DNA of 24,262 nt, taken from assembly GCA_036276235.1 (NCBI GenBank), contig DATBDZ010000358.1, positions 1 through 24,262 on the forward strand. The letters run 5' to 3'. Under the pieces are notes generated by a model. It was given only the letters and a program-made list of their open reading frames with translations. It searched no databases and was not told the origin of the DNA. The first letter of the stretch is position 1. The number at the start of each line of letters is the position of its first letter. The position numbers were made by a program, and so were the translations under genes. The DNA is from JANWHF01 sp036276235. GTDB taxonomy: Bacteria; Planctomycetota; Phycisphaerae; Tepidisphaerales; Tepidisphaeraceae. Below, piece by piece: positions 15,520-22,611 of this stretch.

Positions 15520-17235
15520 TCAAAACAAAAAATACCGCTGCGCCAGCGGAAGAATTTCCGCAGGCGTGCTCACCAGATGCTGCCCATCGGCGCTAACGCG
15601 ATACGTTTCCGGATCCACTTCCATCTTCGGCGTTGCATCGTTCAACTTCATGTCGCGCTTGCCGATGTTTCGGCAATTGCGGACTGGCTCTAATCTTTTC
15701 CGAAGACCGTAGCTTGCGAGTTGGCCATCTTTGATGGATGAGCCGCTCACCAGCGCGATTGAATGCGCGCTCGTCGCCCGGCCCAGCGCGCCGAACATCG
15801 GGCGCATGTACATCGGCTGCGGTGTCGGGATTGAGGCATTCGGATCGCCCATCTGGCTCCACGCGATGATGCCGCCTTTGAGCACCATCTCCGGGCGGGC
15901 GCCGAAGAAGGCGGGTTTCCAGAGCACGAGGTCGGCGAGCTTGCCGACTTCGATCGAGCCGAGGATGTGGCCGCACCCGTGGGCGATCGCGGGGTTGATC
16001 GTGTACTTGGCGATGTAGCGTTTGATGCGGAAGTTATCGTTGCTATTCGAATCGGGCGGCAGGGGGCCGCGCTGCTGCTTCATGTGATGAGCCGTCTGCC
16101 AGGTGCGCGTGATCACTTCGCCGATGCGGCCCATCGCTTGCGAGTCGGAGCTGATCATGCTGATCGCGCCCAGATCATGCAGCACATCTTCGGCGGCAAT
16201 CGTCTCGCCGCGAATGCGACTCTCCGCGAACGCGACATCTTCCGGCAAATCCTTATCCAGATGATGGCAGACCATGAGCATGTCCAGGTGCTCATCGAGC
16301 GTGTTGACGGTGTAGGGCCGCGTGGGATTGGTGGAACTGGGAAGGACATTGGGCTCGCCGCACACGCGGATGATGTCCGGGGCATGCCCGCCGCCCGCGC
16401 CTTCGGTGTGATACGTGTGAATCGTGCGGCCTTTGAATGCAGCAATCGACGCCTCGACAAAACCGGATTCATTGAGCGTGTCGGTGTGGATCGTCACCTG
16501 CACGTCGTGATCCTCTGCGACGGAGAGGCAGCAATCGATCGCCGCCGGCGTCGTGCCCCAGTCTTCGTGCAGCTTCAGGCCAATCGCACCAGCAAGAATC
16601 TGGTCCGCCAACCCCTGCGGCTTGGACGTATTTCCCTTACCCGTAAAACCGAAATTGAGCGGCAGATCATCCGTCGCCTGCAGCATCATCCGCATATGCG
16701 CCGCGCCAGACGTGCAGGTGGTGGCGCAGGTTCCCGTGGCGGGCCCGGTGCCGCCGCCGATCATCGTCGTGAGCCCCGAGGCGATCGCTTCATACGCCTG
16801 CTGCGGACAGATGAAATGGATGTGCGAATCAATCCCACCGGCGGTGAGAATGAGACCCTCGCCGGCGATGACTTCCGTCGTGACGCCGACGATCATTCCC
16901 GGCGTGACGCCCGCCATCACATCCGGATTTCCGGCTTTGCCGATCGCGTGAATCAAGCCGGCTTTAATGCCCACATCGGCTTTGTAGATGCCGGTGTAAT
17001 CGACGATCAGCGCATTGGTAATGACGCAATTGAGCGCATCGCGATCGTCCACGCCGGCGGCCTGGCCCATTCCTTCACGGATGGTTTTCCCGCCGCCGAA
17101 TTTGCATTCATCGCCATAAACGGCGAAGTCTTTTTCAACCTGAAGAACTAATGAGGTATCACCGAGGCGAACCCTGTCTCTGGTGGTGGGGCCGTACATG
17201 TCGGCGTAGGTGGAGCGGGGGATGCGGTAGGGCAT
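15520..17235 (-). CDS. ureC: Urease subunit alpha
   Basis: UreC is the catalytic subunit of the cytoplasmic nickel urease, which hydrolyses urea to ammonia and carbamate. The 571-residue product has the normal family length. All key residues are visible: nickel ligands His138 and His140 (DSHIHF), the carbamylated Lys221 (GLKLHEDWG), IHTDTLNE and HTEGAGGGHAPD histidines, flap Cys323 (MVCHHLD) and Asp364 (SSDSQAMGR). I chose the ATG at 17235 (MPYRIPRSTYADMYGPT) because UreC proteins begin there. An in-frame ATG at 17313 would add 26 residues encoded partly by a palindromic repeat. No clear SD precedes 17235. It is separated from ureAB by a lipoprotein gene and the palindrome at 17308-17384, and ureE, ureF and ureG do not follow it. 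Confidence 0.97.
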   Translation of the reverse strand: MPYRIPRSTYADMYGPTTRDRVRLGDTSLVLQVEKDFAVYGDECKFGGGKTIREGMGQAAGVDDRDALNCVITNALIVDYTGIYKADVGIKAGLIHAIGKAGNPDVMAGVTPGMIVGVTTEVIAGEGLILTAGGIDSHIHFICPQQAYEAIASGLTTMIGGGTGPATGTCATTCTSGAAHMRMMLQATDDLPLNFGFTGKGNTSKPQGLADQILAGAIGLKLHEDWGTTPAAIDCCLSVAEDHDVQVTIHTDTLNESGFVEASIAAFKGRTIHTYHTEGAGGGHAPDIIRVCGEPNVLPSSTNPTRPYTVNTLDEHLDMLMVCHHLDKDLPEDVAFAESRIRGETIAAEDVLHDLGAISMISSDSQAMGRIGEVITRTWQTAHHMKQQRGPLPPDSNSNDNFRIKRYIAKYTINPAIAHGCGHILGSIEVGKLADLVLWKPAFFGARPEMVLKGGIIAWSQMGDPNASIPTPQPMYMRPMFGALGRATSAHSIALVSGSSIKDGQLASYGLRKRLEPVRNCRNIGKRDMKLNDATPKMEVDPETYRVSADGQHLVSTPAEILPLAQRYFLF

Positions 17236-17307
17236 ATGAATATGGTCTTGATGAGTATGTTGGCGGTTGCTCGTTCCGAGCGCTATATGCTCGTGAATCC
17301 CGAGCAT

Positions 17308-17384
17308 TGTCATGCTGAGGTACCCCGAAGCATCTGGCTGGATTACCCAAGCGGCCAGATGCTTCGGAGTACCTCAGCATGACA
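17308..17384. repeat. 31-bp-arm palindrome upstream of ureC
   Basis: The arms 17308-17338 and 17354-17384 pair with one mismatch around a 15-nt spacer. Their sequence (TGTCATGCTGAGGTA...) matches the palindrome at 15353-15430; the spacers differ. It lies in the 220-nt gap between the lipoprotein stop (17456) and the ureC start (17235). As RNA it would form a strong hairpin in the ureC leader. Confidence 0.9.
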
Positions 17385-17455
17385 GTTTCTTGCCGTAGAA
17401 TTAGCTTATCAATCGATTCTCGCTAGCTGTGCTGATCCTGCGTTGATACGGCTAT

Positions 17456-17857
17456 TCAAGGTTGAGTGGTCGGGCCCGTCCCCAACTGCTTCAGGCGTTG
17501 GATTTCCTGGTTTTGGCGATCGATCTGAGCCTGCATCGCATCAATCTTGGCTCGCAGCTCATCTTCTGAGGAAGTGGGCCGCGTGGTCGATGTTGATGCG
17601 CTGGACTGCCCGGTTGGCGCCCGCGGCTCCAACGGCACGGTTTTGACATCGACGCCGCCTTGGCCGTTGCCCACTACTTCCGTGCGGTAGCCCTTCTCCG
17701 TGCAGCCGGCGAGGACGATGCCGAGGAGCGAGATCGTGGCGCAACTGCGAAGATGGCGGGCAGTGCCCGCCCTACGTGCAAGCTTCTTCGTAGGGCGGGC
17801 ACTGCCCGCCGCGCTTGTGTGCGCCGTGTTTGTGTGAGGCGGTCTAGGTTGTCTCAT
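17456..17857 (-). CDS. Small lipoprotein in the urease operon, unknown function
   Basis: This 133-residue protein has a hydrophobic stretch and lipobox, ISLLGIVLAGC, with the lipidated Cys near residue 52. The mature part is short: a Ser/Thr/Pro-rich linker and a C-terminal coiled-coil segment (EDELRAKIDAMQAQIDRQ). I chose the ATG at 17857 because AAGGA lies 7 nt before it; this overlaps the end of ureAB by 14 nt, suggesting translational coupling. The signal peptide is unusually long because about 19 residues of its n-region (GSARPTKKLARRAGTAR) come from a palindromic repeat at 17755-17810. The original start may have been lost. I know of no lipoprotein in standard urease operons. Envelope location is inferred from the lipobox. 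Confidence 0.7.
   Translation of the reverse strand: MRQPRPPHTNTAHTSAAGSARPTKKLARRAGTARHLRSCATISLLGIVLAGCTEKGYRTEVVGNGQGGVDVKTVPLEPRAPTGQSSASTSTTRPTSSEDELRAKIDAMQAQIDRQNQEIQRLKQLGTGPTTQP
17755..17810. repeat. GGCGGG-type palindrome inside the lipoprotein gene
   Basis: Two perfect 22-nt arms (17755-17776 and 17789-17810), GGCGGGCAGTGCCCGCCC plus TACG, flank a 12-nt loop. Each arm is also self-complementary around CAGTG. It is in frame with the lipoprotein signal-peptide region. It shares the GGCGGG-core-CCCGCCCTAC plan with 18806-18863. Confidence 0.9.
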
Positions 17858-18608
17858 TTGCAAATCCTTCCGAAATGACGCGCTGCATGGCGGCGGCGCG
17901 GCCGGGTTCGTTCACCGCGCCGTCGGCGAGATTGTTGCCGCCGCGGATGATCTGGTTGCCGCCGATCATGACGAGGCGGACCGTTTTGGAATCACCCGGC
18001 TCAAAGCGCACCGCCGTGCCGGCGGGAATATCCAGCCGCCGGCCGTAGGCTTTGGAGCGATCAAACTTCAGCGAGGCGTTGGTTTCGATGAAATGATAAT
18101 GGCTGCCGACCTGGATCGGGCGATCGCCGAGATTGGTTATTGTCAGCTCGATGCTGTCGCGATCCGCGTTCAACTCCAGTTGGCCGGCGGCGGTTTCATA
18201 TGCGCCGGGGGTTCGATCATCGGCATCCGTTTCGCTCGAAAACACAGCAAGATCCGGCACCGGCAGAAAACTCCCATAGAGGGCGAGCTTCAAATCGCCG
18301 TCGAGCGCCGCGATCGGATGATGAACGGTGACCAGCTTGGTGCCGTCGGGAAATGTCCCCTCGACCTGCACCTCGGCGACCATCTCCGGGACGCCGGCCA
18401 TCACCTGCCGCCGGCCGAGGAATCGCCGGCCCATGTCCATCAGCTCGGCGACGGATTTGCCGTCGCGGATAAACTCGAGCGTCTGCGCAGCGATAAGTGC
18501 GACGCTCTCGGGATAATTGAGACGGAGGCCGCGCGCAAGGCGTTTCTGAGCCAGCGCGCCGGCGTTGTGGAGCAGGAGTTTGTCGATGTCGCGGGGGGAG
18601 AGATGCAT
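17844..18608 (-). CDS. ureAB: Fused urease gamma-beta subunit (UreA-UreB)
   Basis: Residues 1-100 are the gamma subunit: MHLSPRDIDKLLLHNAGALA, LNYPESVALIAAQ and the VMAGVPEMV-EVQVEGTFPDGT region. About 140-235 is the beta subunit: NLGDRPIQVGSHYHFIETN, AYGRRLDIPAGTAVRFEPG and IIRGGNNLADG. The fusion resembles the Helicobacter UreA arrangement, but most bacteria encode the two separately. The linker (about 101-140) is long and acidic (FSSETDADDRTPG). The product assembles with UreC. It starts with ATG; I see no strong SD. Upstream are the 135-bp repeat copy B and another palindrome (18671-18863), which separate it from ureD. Its stop codon lies inside the start region of the lipoprotein gene. 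Confidence 0.95.
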   Translation of the reverse strand: MHLSPRDIDKLLLHNAGALAQKRLARGLRLNYPESVALIAAQTLEFIRDGKSVAELMDMGRRFLGRRQVMAGVPEMVAEVQVEGTFPDGTKLVTVHHPIAALDGDLKLALYGSFLPVPDLAVFSSETDADDRTPGAYETAAGQLELNADRDSIELTITNLGDRPIQVGSHYHFIETNASLKFDRSKAYGRRLDIPAGTAVRFEPGDSKTVRLVMIGGNQIIRGGNNLADGAVNEPGRAAAMQRVISEGFANETT

Positions 18609-18670
18609 TAGTGGCTTTTTGAGAACTTATCTTCGGAATCAACTATGGCCGCAGCGCATTCGTGGACCTT

Positions 18671-18805
18671 CTCCCTCTCCCCTGTACTCAGGGGAGAGGG
18701 TTGGGGTGAGGGGACGAACGCATCGACTTGCGAACCGCGCCATATCGCGACACGCTGTCCCCTCACCCTGCCCTCTCCCCTGAGTACAGGGGAGAGGGTT
18801 CTGAG
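18671..18805. repeat. 135-bp double-hairpin repeat, copy B (inverted)
   Basis: This is the reverse complement of the element at 8770-8904, with the same length and the same two hairpins (CCCTCTCCCCTG stems). Differences are confined mostly to the roughly 40-nt core. It lies in the 272-bp gap between ureD and ureAB. Confidence 0.92.
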
Positions 18806-18863
18806 CGGCGGGATAAATCCCGCCCTACCTCGGAGCCAGCGTAGGGGGGGATTTATCCCGCCG
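18806..18863. repeat. GGCGGG-type palindrome abutting the 135-bp repeat
   Basis: The arms 18806-18828 and 18841-18863 (CGGCGGGATAAATCCCGCC plus CTAC) pair with one mismatch around a 12-nt spacer. Each arm is itself nearly palindromic. It directly follows copy B of the 135-bp repeat and has the same plan as 17755-17810 with a different core (ATAAAT against CAGTG). Confidence 0.88.
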
Positions 18864-18880
18864 TCCTCTTCGGGATCGCG

Positions 18881-19705
18881 CTACCATTTTCGCTCCCAGG
18901 GATCGTCTCCCAATTCCTGCGTAATACAACCCAATCGATTCCGCAGCCAGCGCCCGACGGCTTCTGTCGTCGCTCCCGCGACTCGCAGCACGACACCCTC
19001 TGACACCGGACTGGCGGCAAAGATAACCGACTCCTGCATCGCCGCCGGCTGGGTGGATGACCATATCAAAAGCTCCTTCGCATAATTCGCGAATCTTGGG
19101 CCGATCAGCAGGGCCGTGGCGAAGCAGTCGCAATTTCCCATCCGGTACGGGTGATCGATCTTGCCGTCTGTTGCGTCTAGTCGCAGGGCGTCGCGGAAGA
19201 TCAGTTTGTTGCCGACTGTTATATCCGCGCGGCTGATGTACGAGCGGAACGCCCAGCGTTCGCCTCTTGCTCGGCGGCCGCTGGTGAACCAGTCTAGCCA
19301 GCAGAGCGATGCTGAGGGGGCTAGATCGATCCGCTGTTGTTGCGCGAAATTGGCGTTGCGGAAACATGCGATTGCGTCGGGGAGCGCGATTAGCGTGGCG
19401 TCGATCGCAACTTGCGCGTTCAGGACCTGCGAAGCCGCGAGCGGCTGATCCGACCGGTACACTTTAGTCTGCGATTGCGTTCCTAGAAGACACGTCGCGC
19501 CTTGTCCTACTTCCACCTCCAGATCGATACGGTCGCCCGCGAGGAGTCCGCCGCCGAAGGTGCTGGTGAAGACCCAGGCGCTTTTTCCTGCGCTGCGCGG
19601 GGCGAGCAGCCGCAGCGGGCTGTGCGCTTGCAGGCGGGTGACGGCGCTTTGGCCGTCCACCTGTTCGATCCGCACAAATCCTCGCCCGTGGCCATGAGAT
19701 TTCAA
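18881..19705 (-). CDS. ureD: Urease accessory protein UreD
   Basis: UreD (UreH) binds apo-urease and, with UreF and UreG, helps deliver nickel. The 274-residue protein has the family hallmarks: TSTFGGGLLAGDRIDLEVEV near 47-66, GTQSQTKVYRS near 75-85, and LPDAIACFRNANFAQQQRI. The start is TTG directly after the urtE stop (TGA-TTG), so it is probably made by termination-reinitiation; a GTG ten codons later is an alternative. Its place between the urea transporter and ureAB ties uptake to urease maturation. UreE, UreF and UreG are not seen here. Confidence 0.93.
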   Translation of the reverse strand: MKSHGHGRGFVRIEQVDGQSAVTRLQAHSPLRLLAPRSAGKSAWVFTSTFGGGLLAGDRIDLEVEVGQGATCLLGTQSQTKVYRSDQPLAASQVLNAQVAIDATLIALPDAIACFRNANFAQQQRIDLAPSASLCWLDWFTSGRRARGERWAFRSYISRADITVGNKLIFRDALRLDATDGKIDHPYRMGNCDCFATALLIGPRFANYAKELLIWSSTQPAAMQESVIFAASPVSEGVVLRVAGATTEAVGRWLRNRLGCITQELGDDPWERKW

Positions 19706-20398
19706 TCAGACGCTCAGGTGCTGGTTCACGATCTGCGGGGTCAGTTGCGCGGTATCGCCCTCGGCGACGACGCGGCCGCGATCCATGATGTAAAAATATT
19801 GGCCGAACTCGCGCACGAAGTCGAGATACTGCTCCACCAGCACAATCGTCATCCCGCGCTCCACAAGCTTTCGCAGCACGCCGCCGATCTGCTGAATGAT
19901 GTTCGGCTGAATCCCTTCGGTCGGCTCATCCAGCAGCAAAACCTTCGGATCGCCCACCAGCGCCCGGGCAATGGCAAGCTGCTGCTGCTGGCCACCGGAA
20001 AGATCGCCGCCCATGCGCTTGGACATGGTCTTGAGAATCGGGAACAGATCGAGCACTTCTTCGGGGATCGATCTTCTGCGATCGGTACGCGCTTCCAGGC
20101 CAATGCGCAAATTCTCGGCGATGGTGAGCTTCGGGAAGATCTGCCGACCCTGCGGCACCAGCGCGATCCCCTCGCGCGAGCGGCGATTGGCGGGAAGATC
20201 GCTCACATCACGCTCGGCCAGGGTGATGACGCCGCCCGAATGGCGCAGCAGGCCCATGACATTTTTCATGAGCGTAGTTTTGCCAACGCCGTTGCGTCCC
20301 ATGACGCAAGTAACCTTCCCGCGCGGCATCGTCATGTTGACGCCGCGCAACGCCTGGGCCATGCCGTAGGAGAATGTGAGGTCTTTAATTGCCAGCAT
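19706..20398 (-). CDS. urtE: Urea ABC transporter ATP-binding protein UrtE
   Basis: UrtE is one of two cytoplasmic ATPases of the high-affinity urea importer. The 230-residue protein has Walker A GRNGVGKTT, a Q-loop in LVPQGRQIF, the signature LSGGQQQQLAIARAL and Walker B VLLLDEPTEGIQPN. The TEGIQPN run separates UrtE from LivF-type relatives. It follows urtD after 6 nt and is followed at once by ureD. Family placement is strong from motif and operon order. Confidence 0.95.
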   Translation of the reverse strand: MLAIKDLTFSYGMAQALRGVNMTMPRGKVTCVMGRNGVGKTTLMKNVMGLLRHSGGVITLAERDVSDLPANRRSREGIALVPQGRQIFPKLTIAENLRIGLEARTDRRRSIPEEVLDLFPILKTMSKRMGGDLSGGQQQQLAIARALVGDPKVLLLDEPTEGIQPNIIQQIGGVLRKLVERGMTIVLVEQYLDFVREFGQYFYIMDRGRVVAEGDTAQLTPQIVNQHLSV

Positions 20399-20404
20399 AA
20401 TTCG

Positions 20405-21172
20405 TTAGCGGCCCAGATACGCTTCGATCACATCCGGATGCCGCTGTACTTCATCCATATCGCCTTCGGCCAGGACCTGGCCTTCGTTTAGAACGGTGAT
20501 TCTCGAATTCAGTCGGCGGACGAAATCCATATCGTGTTCGATCACGATCAGCGTGTGCGCGCCTTTCAATTCCAATAGCAACTGAGCCGTTAGCTCGGTT
20601 TCTTTATCCGTGAGGCCGGCGGCGGGTTCATCGACCAGCAGCAGGCGCGGGTCGGCGATGATCAGCATGCTGATCTCAAGCCATTGCCGCTGGCCGTGGC
20701 TTAAATACTTCGCAGGTGTGCTGAATTCGCGCAGCAGATGCACGCGATTGAGGATCTGCATGATGTCGGCGCGCTGCTTTGGCGATTCGCGGCCGAGCAG
20801 ATTTCGCCAGACATTGCGCCGGCCGGGCAGGGCGAGCTCCATGTTCTCGTAAACCGTCAGGCTGTCGAAAACAGTCGGCGTCTGAAATTTTCTGCCGACG
20901 CCGATGCGGGCGATCTCCACATCCGGCAGATGCGTGACATCGACGCCATCGACATAAACCTTGCCAGCCGTGACGCGCGTCTTGCCGCTGATGACATCGC
21001 AGAGCGTGGTCTTACCCGCGCCGTTGGGGCCGATGACCACGCGCAGCTCGTTGTGAGCGACGGAGAACGCGCTGATGTTCAGCGCGCGAAAGCCGTCGAA
21101 GGAAACCGTGACATCCTTGAGCGCCACCATCGGCGTTGAAACCATCGGCAAATCGATCGCGGGGGCGAGCAT
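20405..21172 (-). CDS. urtD: Urea ABC transporter ATP-binding protein UrtD
   Basis: This is the second ATPase of the urea importer. The 255-residue protein has Walker A GPNGAGKTTLCDVISG, the signature LSHGQRQWLEI and Walker B LLLVDEPAAGLTDKE, the form typical of UrtD/LivG-type subunits. The start ATG overlaps the urtC stop by one base (TGATG), indicating translational coupling. It acts with UrtE on the UrtB-UrtC membrane pair. Confidence 0.95.
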   Translation of the reverse strand: MLAPAIDLPMVSTPMVALKDVTVSFDGFRALNISAFSVAHNELRVVIGPNGAGKTTLCDVISGKTRVTAGKVYVDGVDVTHLPDVEIARIGVGRKFQTPTVFDSLTVYENMELALPGRRNVWRNLLGRESPKQRADIMQILNRVHLLREFSTPAKYLSHGQRQWLEISMLIIADPRLLLVDEPAAGLTDKETELTAQLLLELKGAHTLIVIEHDMDFVRRLNSRITVLNEGQVLAEGDMDEVQRHPDVIEAYLGR

Positions 21173-22611
21173 CAGCTTCCCCCTTTAATGCCGGCCGCTT
21201 CGAGCGAGGGCTCCGCGTTTGCCGTGACGGAAGATGCACTCGCGATCAAAGCACGCTTGTTGGTGACTTTGGAATTCAGGCGATGAAACACGCCGACCGC
21301 GATGAGGATCGCGACCAAAACGTAATACTTTGGCGCGATTCCCTGTGGATGCGCAGGATCGACCTGCAGGAATCTTGGCGTCAGCCCCAATGCTTCAGTT
21401 GCCAGAAACAGGCAGACCGCGATCAGCGGAATGATCGTCACCGACGCGCGCAACACGGATTGACCGGCGGTGATTTGCCGCTCCATGGATAGCCACAATC
21501 CCGAAAATCCGTCGCTGAAAAAGAGCACGACGACAACCGCGATTAATCCTTCGACCAGCAGCCACGCACCGGAGAAATCGGATGTGAGCGAGGATCTGGC
21601 TGCGCGGAAGAGGATCGCGCCGCAGACCGCGCCCCAGAGGCGCCCGCGGCCGCCGAGCGCGACCATCACCACCATCAGGATCGATTCCTCCACGTTCATC
21701 TGCTGCGGCGTGATGATGCCTGTCTGCGGCGAATAGAGCATTCCGCCGATGCCGGCGAGCATGCCGCCCACCGCCAGCGCGAAAACCTTGAACGCGTATG
21801 GCTTATAGCCGGCGAAATAGAGGCGGGTTTCTTTATCGCGAATCGCGACGAGCACGCGGCCGAGCCGCGATTTCACAATCGAGCGGCAAAAGAGGTACGC
21901 GAGTACCAGCACCGTCAGCGTCAGCAGATACAGGCTGATGATCCATCGCCGGTCGGCGGTCATCGGGCGATAGAAATTCGTCAGGCCGTTGGTGCCGCCC
22001 AGGAGCATCTCGTTGCGGCACATGAGCAGCCAGGTGGCGGCGGCGAGGGCCTGCGTGATGATCGAAAAATAAACGCCGCGCACGCGGCTGCGCAGAATCA
22101 GAAAGCCGAAGAGCGTTGCAAAAATTCCCGGTATCGCGATGCCTGCGAACAGGGCAAATCCGAAATGACGGAACGGCTGCCAGAACGCGGGTAACTGCCC
22201 GCCATGCCCGTAGTAGGCGAACTCCATGAATTGCGGAATCTTGTATTGCCCGCCGCCTTCAGGGAGGCTCAGGTGCATCGCCATCGCGTAGGCGCCCAGC
22301 GCGAAGAAAAGCGCCTGGCAGAGCGAGAGCAACCCGGTGTAACCCCAGATCAGGTCGACGCCCAGTGCGACGATCGCATAGCAGAGATACTGCCCCAGGA
22401 TATTGACTTTGTAATCGGGCACTTTGCCGGCGATGTTGAGCAGTGGAACCAGCGCATAAAGCAGTAGGAGCACAATTGCGCCCGCCGCCATCCGCATGCG
22501 CATGACGCGGATGTCGGGCATGCGCATGAGGAACGTCTGCGACGATTGAAACAGTTCCTGCGCGCGCTGCGCATCGGAGTCGGTCACGTCGCTCGCGGGG
22601 GATTCATGCAT
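21172..22611 (-). CDS. urtC: Urea ABC transporter permease UrtC, with C-terminal extension
   Basis: UrtC is a multi-pass inner-membrane permease of the urea importer. Recognisable parts are GYTGLLSLCQALFFALGAYA, RSRVRGVYFSIITQALA, GGTNGLTNF, and ALGGRGRLWGAVCGAIL near the end of the core. At 479 residues it is about 100 longer than the UrtC proteins I know. The extra C-terminal part (about 380-479) has two more hydrophobic stretches (VTIIPLIAVCLFLATEALGL and YVLVAILIAVGVF) and a soluble tail. The start ATG overlaps the urtB stop by 8 nt. The function of the extension is unknown. Confidence 0.93.
   Translation of the reverse strand: MHESPASDVTDSDAQRAQELFQSSQTFLMRMPDIRVMRMRMAAGAIVLLLLYALVPLLNIAGKVPDYKVNILGQYLCYAIVALGVDLIWGYTGLLSLCQALFFALGAYAMAMHLSLPEGGGQYKIPQFMEFAYYGHGGQLPAFWQPFRHFGFALFAGIAIPGIFATLFGFLILRSRVRGVYFSIITQALAAATWLLMCRNEMLLGGTNGLTNFYRPMTADRRWIISLYLLTLTVLVLAYLFCRSIVKSRLGRVLVAIRDKETRLYFAGYKPYAFKVFALAVGGMLAGIGGMLYSPQTGIITPQQMNVEESILMVVMVALGGRGRLWGAVCGAILFRAARSSLTSDFSGAWLLVEGLIAVVVVLFFSDGFSGLWLSMERQITAGQSVLRASVTIIPLIAVCLFLATEALGLTPRFLQVDPAHPQGIAPKYYVLVAILIAVGVFHRLNSKVTNKRALIASASSVTANAEPSLEAAGIKGGS

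Noticed and set aside
15967..17151. 394-residue plus-strand frame opposite ureC
   Set aside because: Antisense shadow of ureC, rich in Arg, Asp and His; no start signal or domain.
17236..17313. Longer UreC with 26 extra N-terminal residues
   Set aside because: The added start lies in the palindromic repeat at 17308-17384 and the extra residues (His-rich) have no counterpart in UreC proteins, which begin at MPYRIPR-like sequence.
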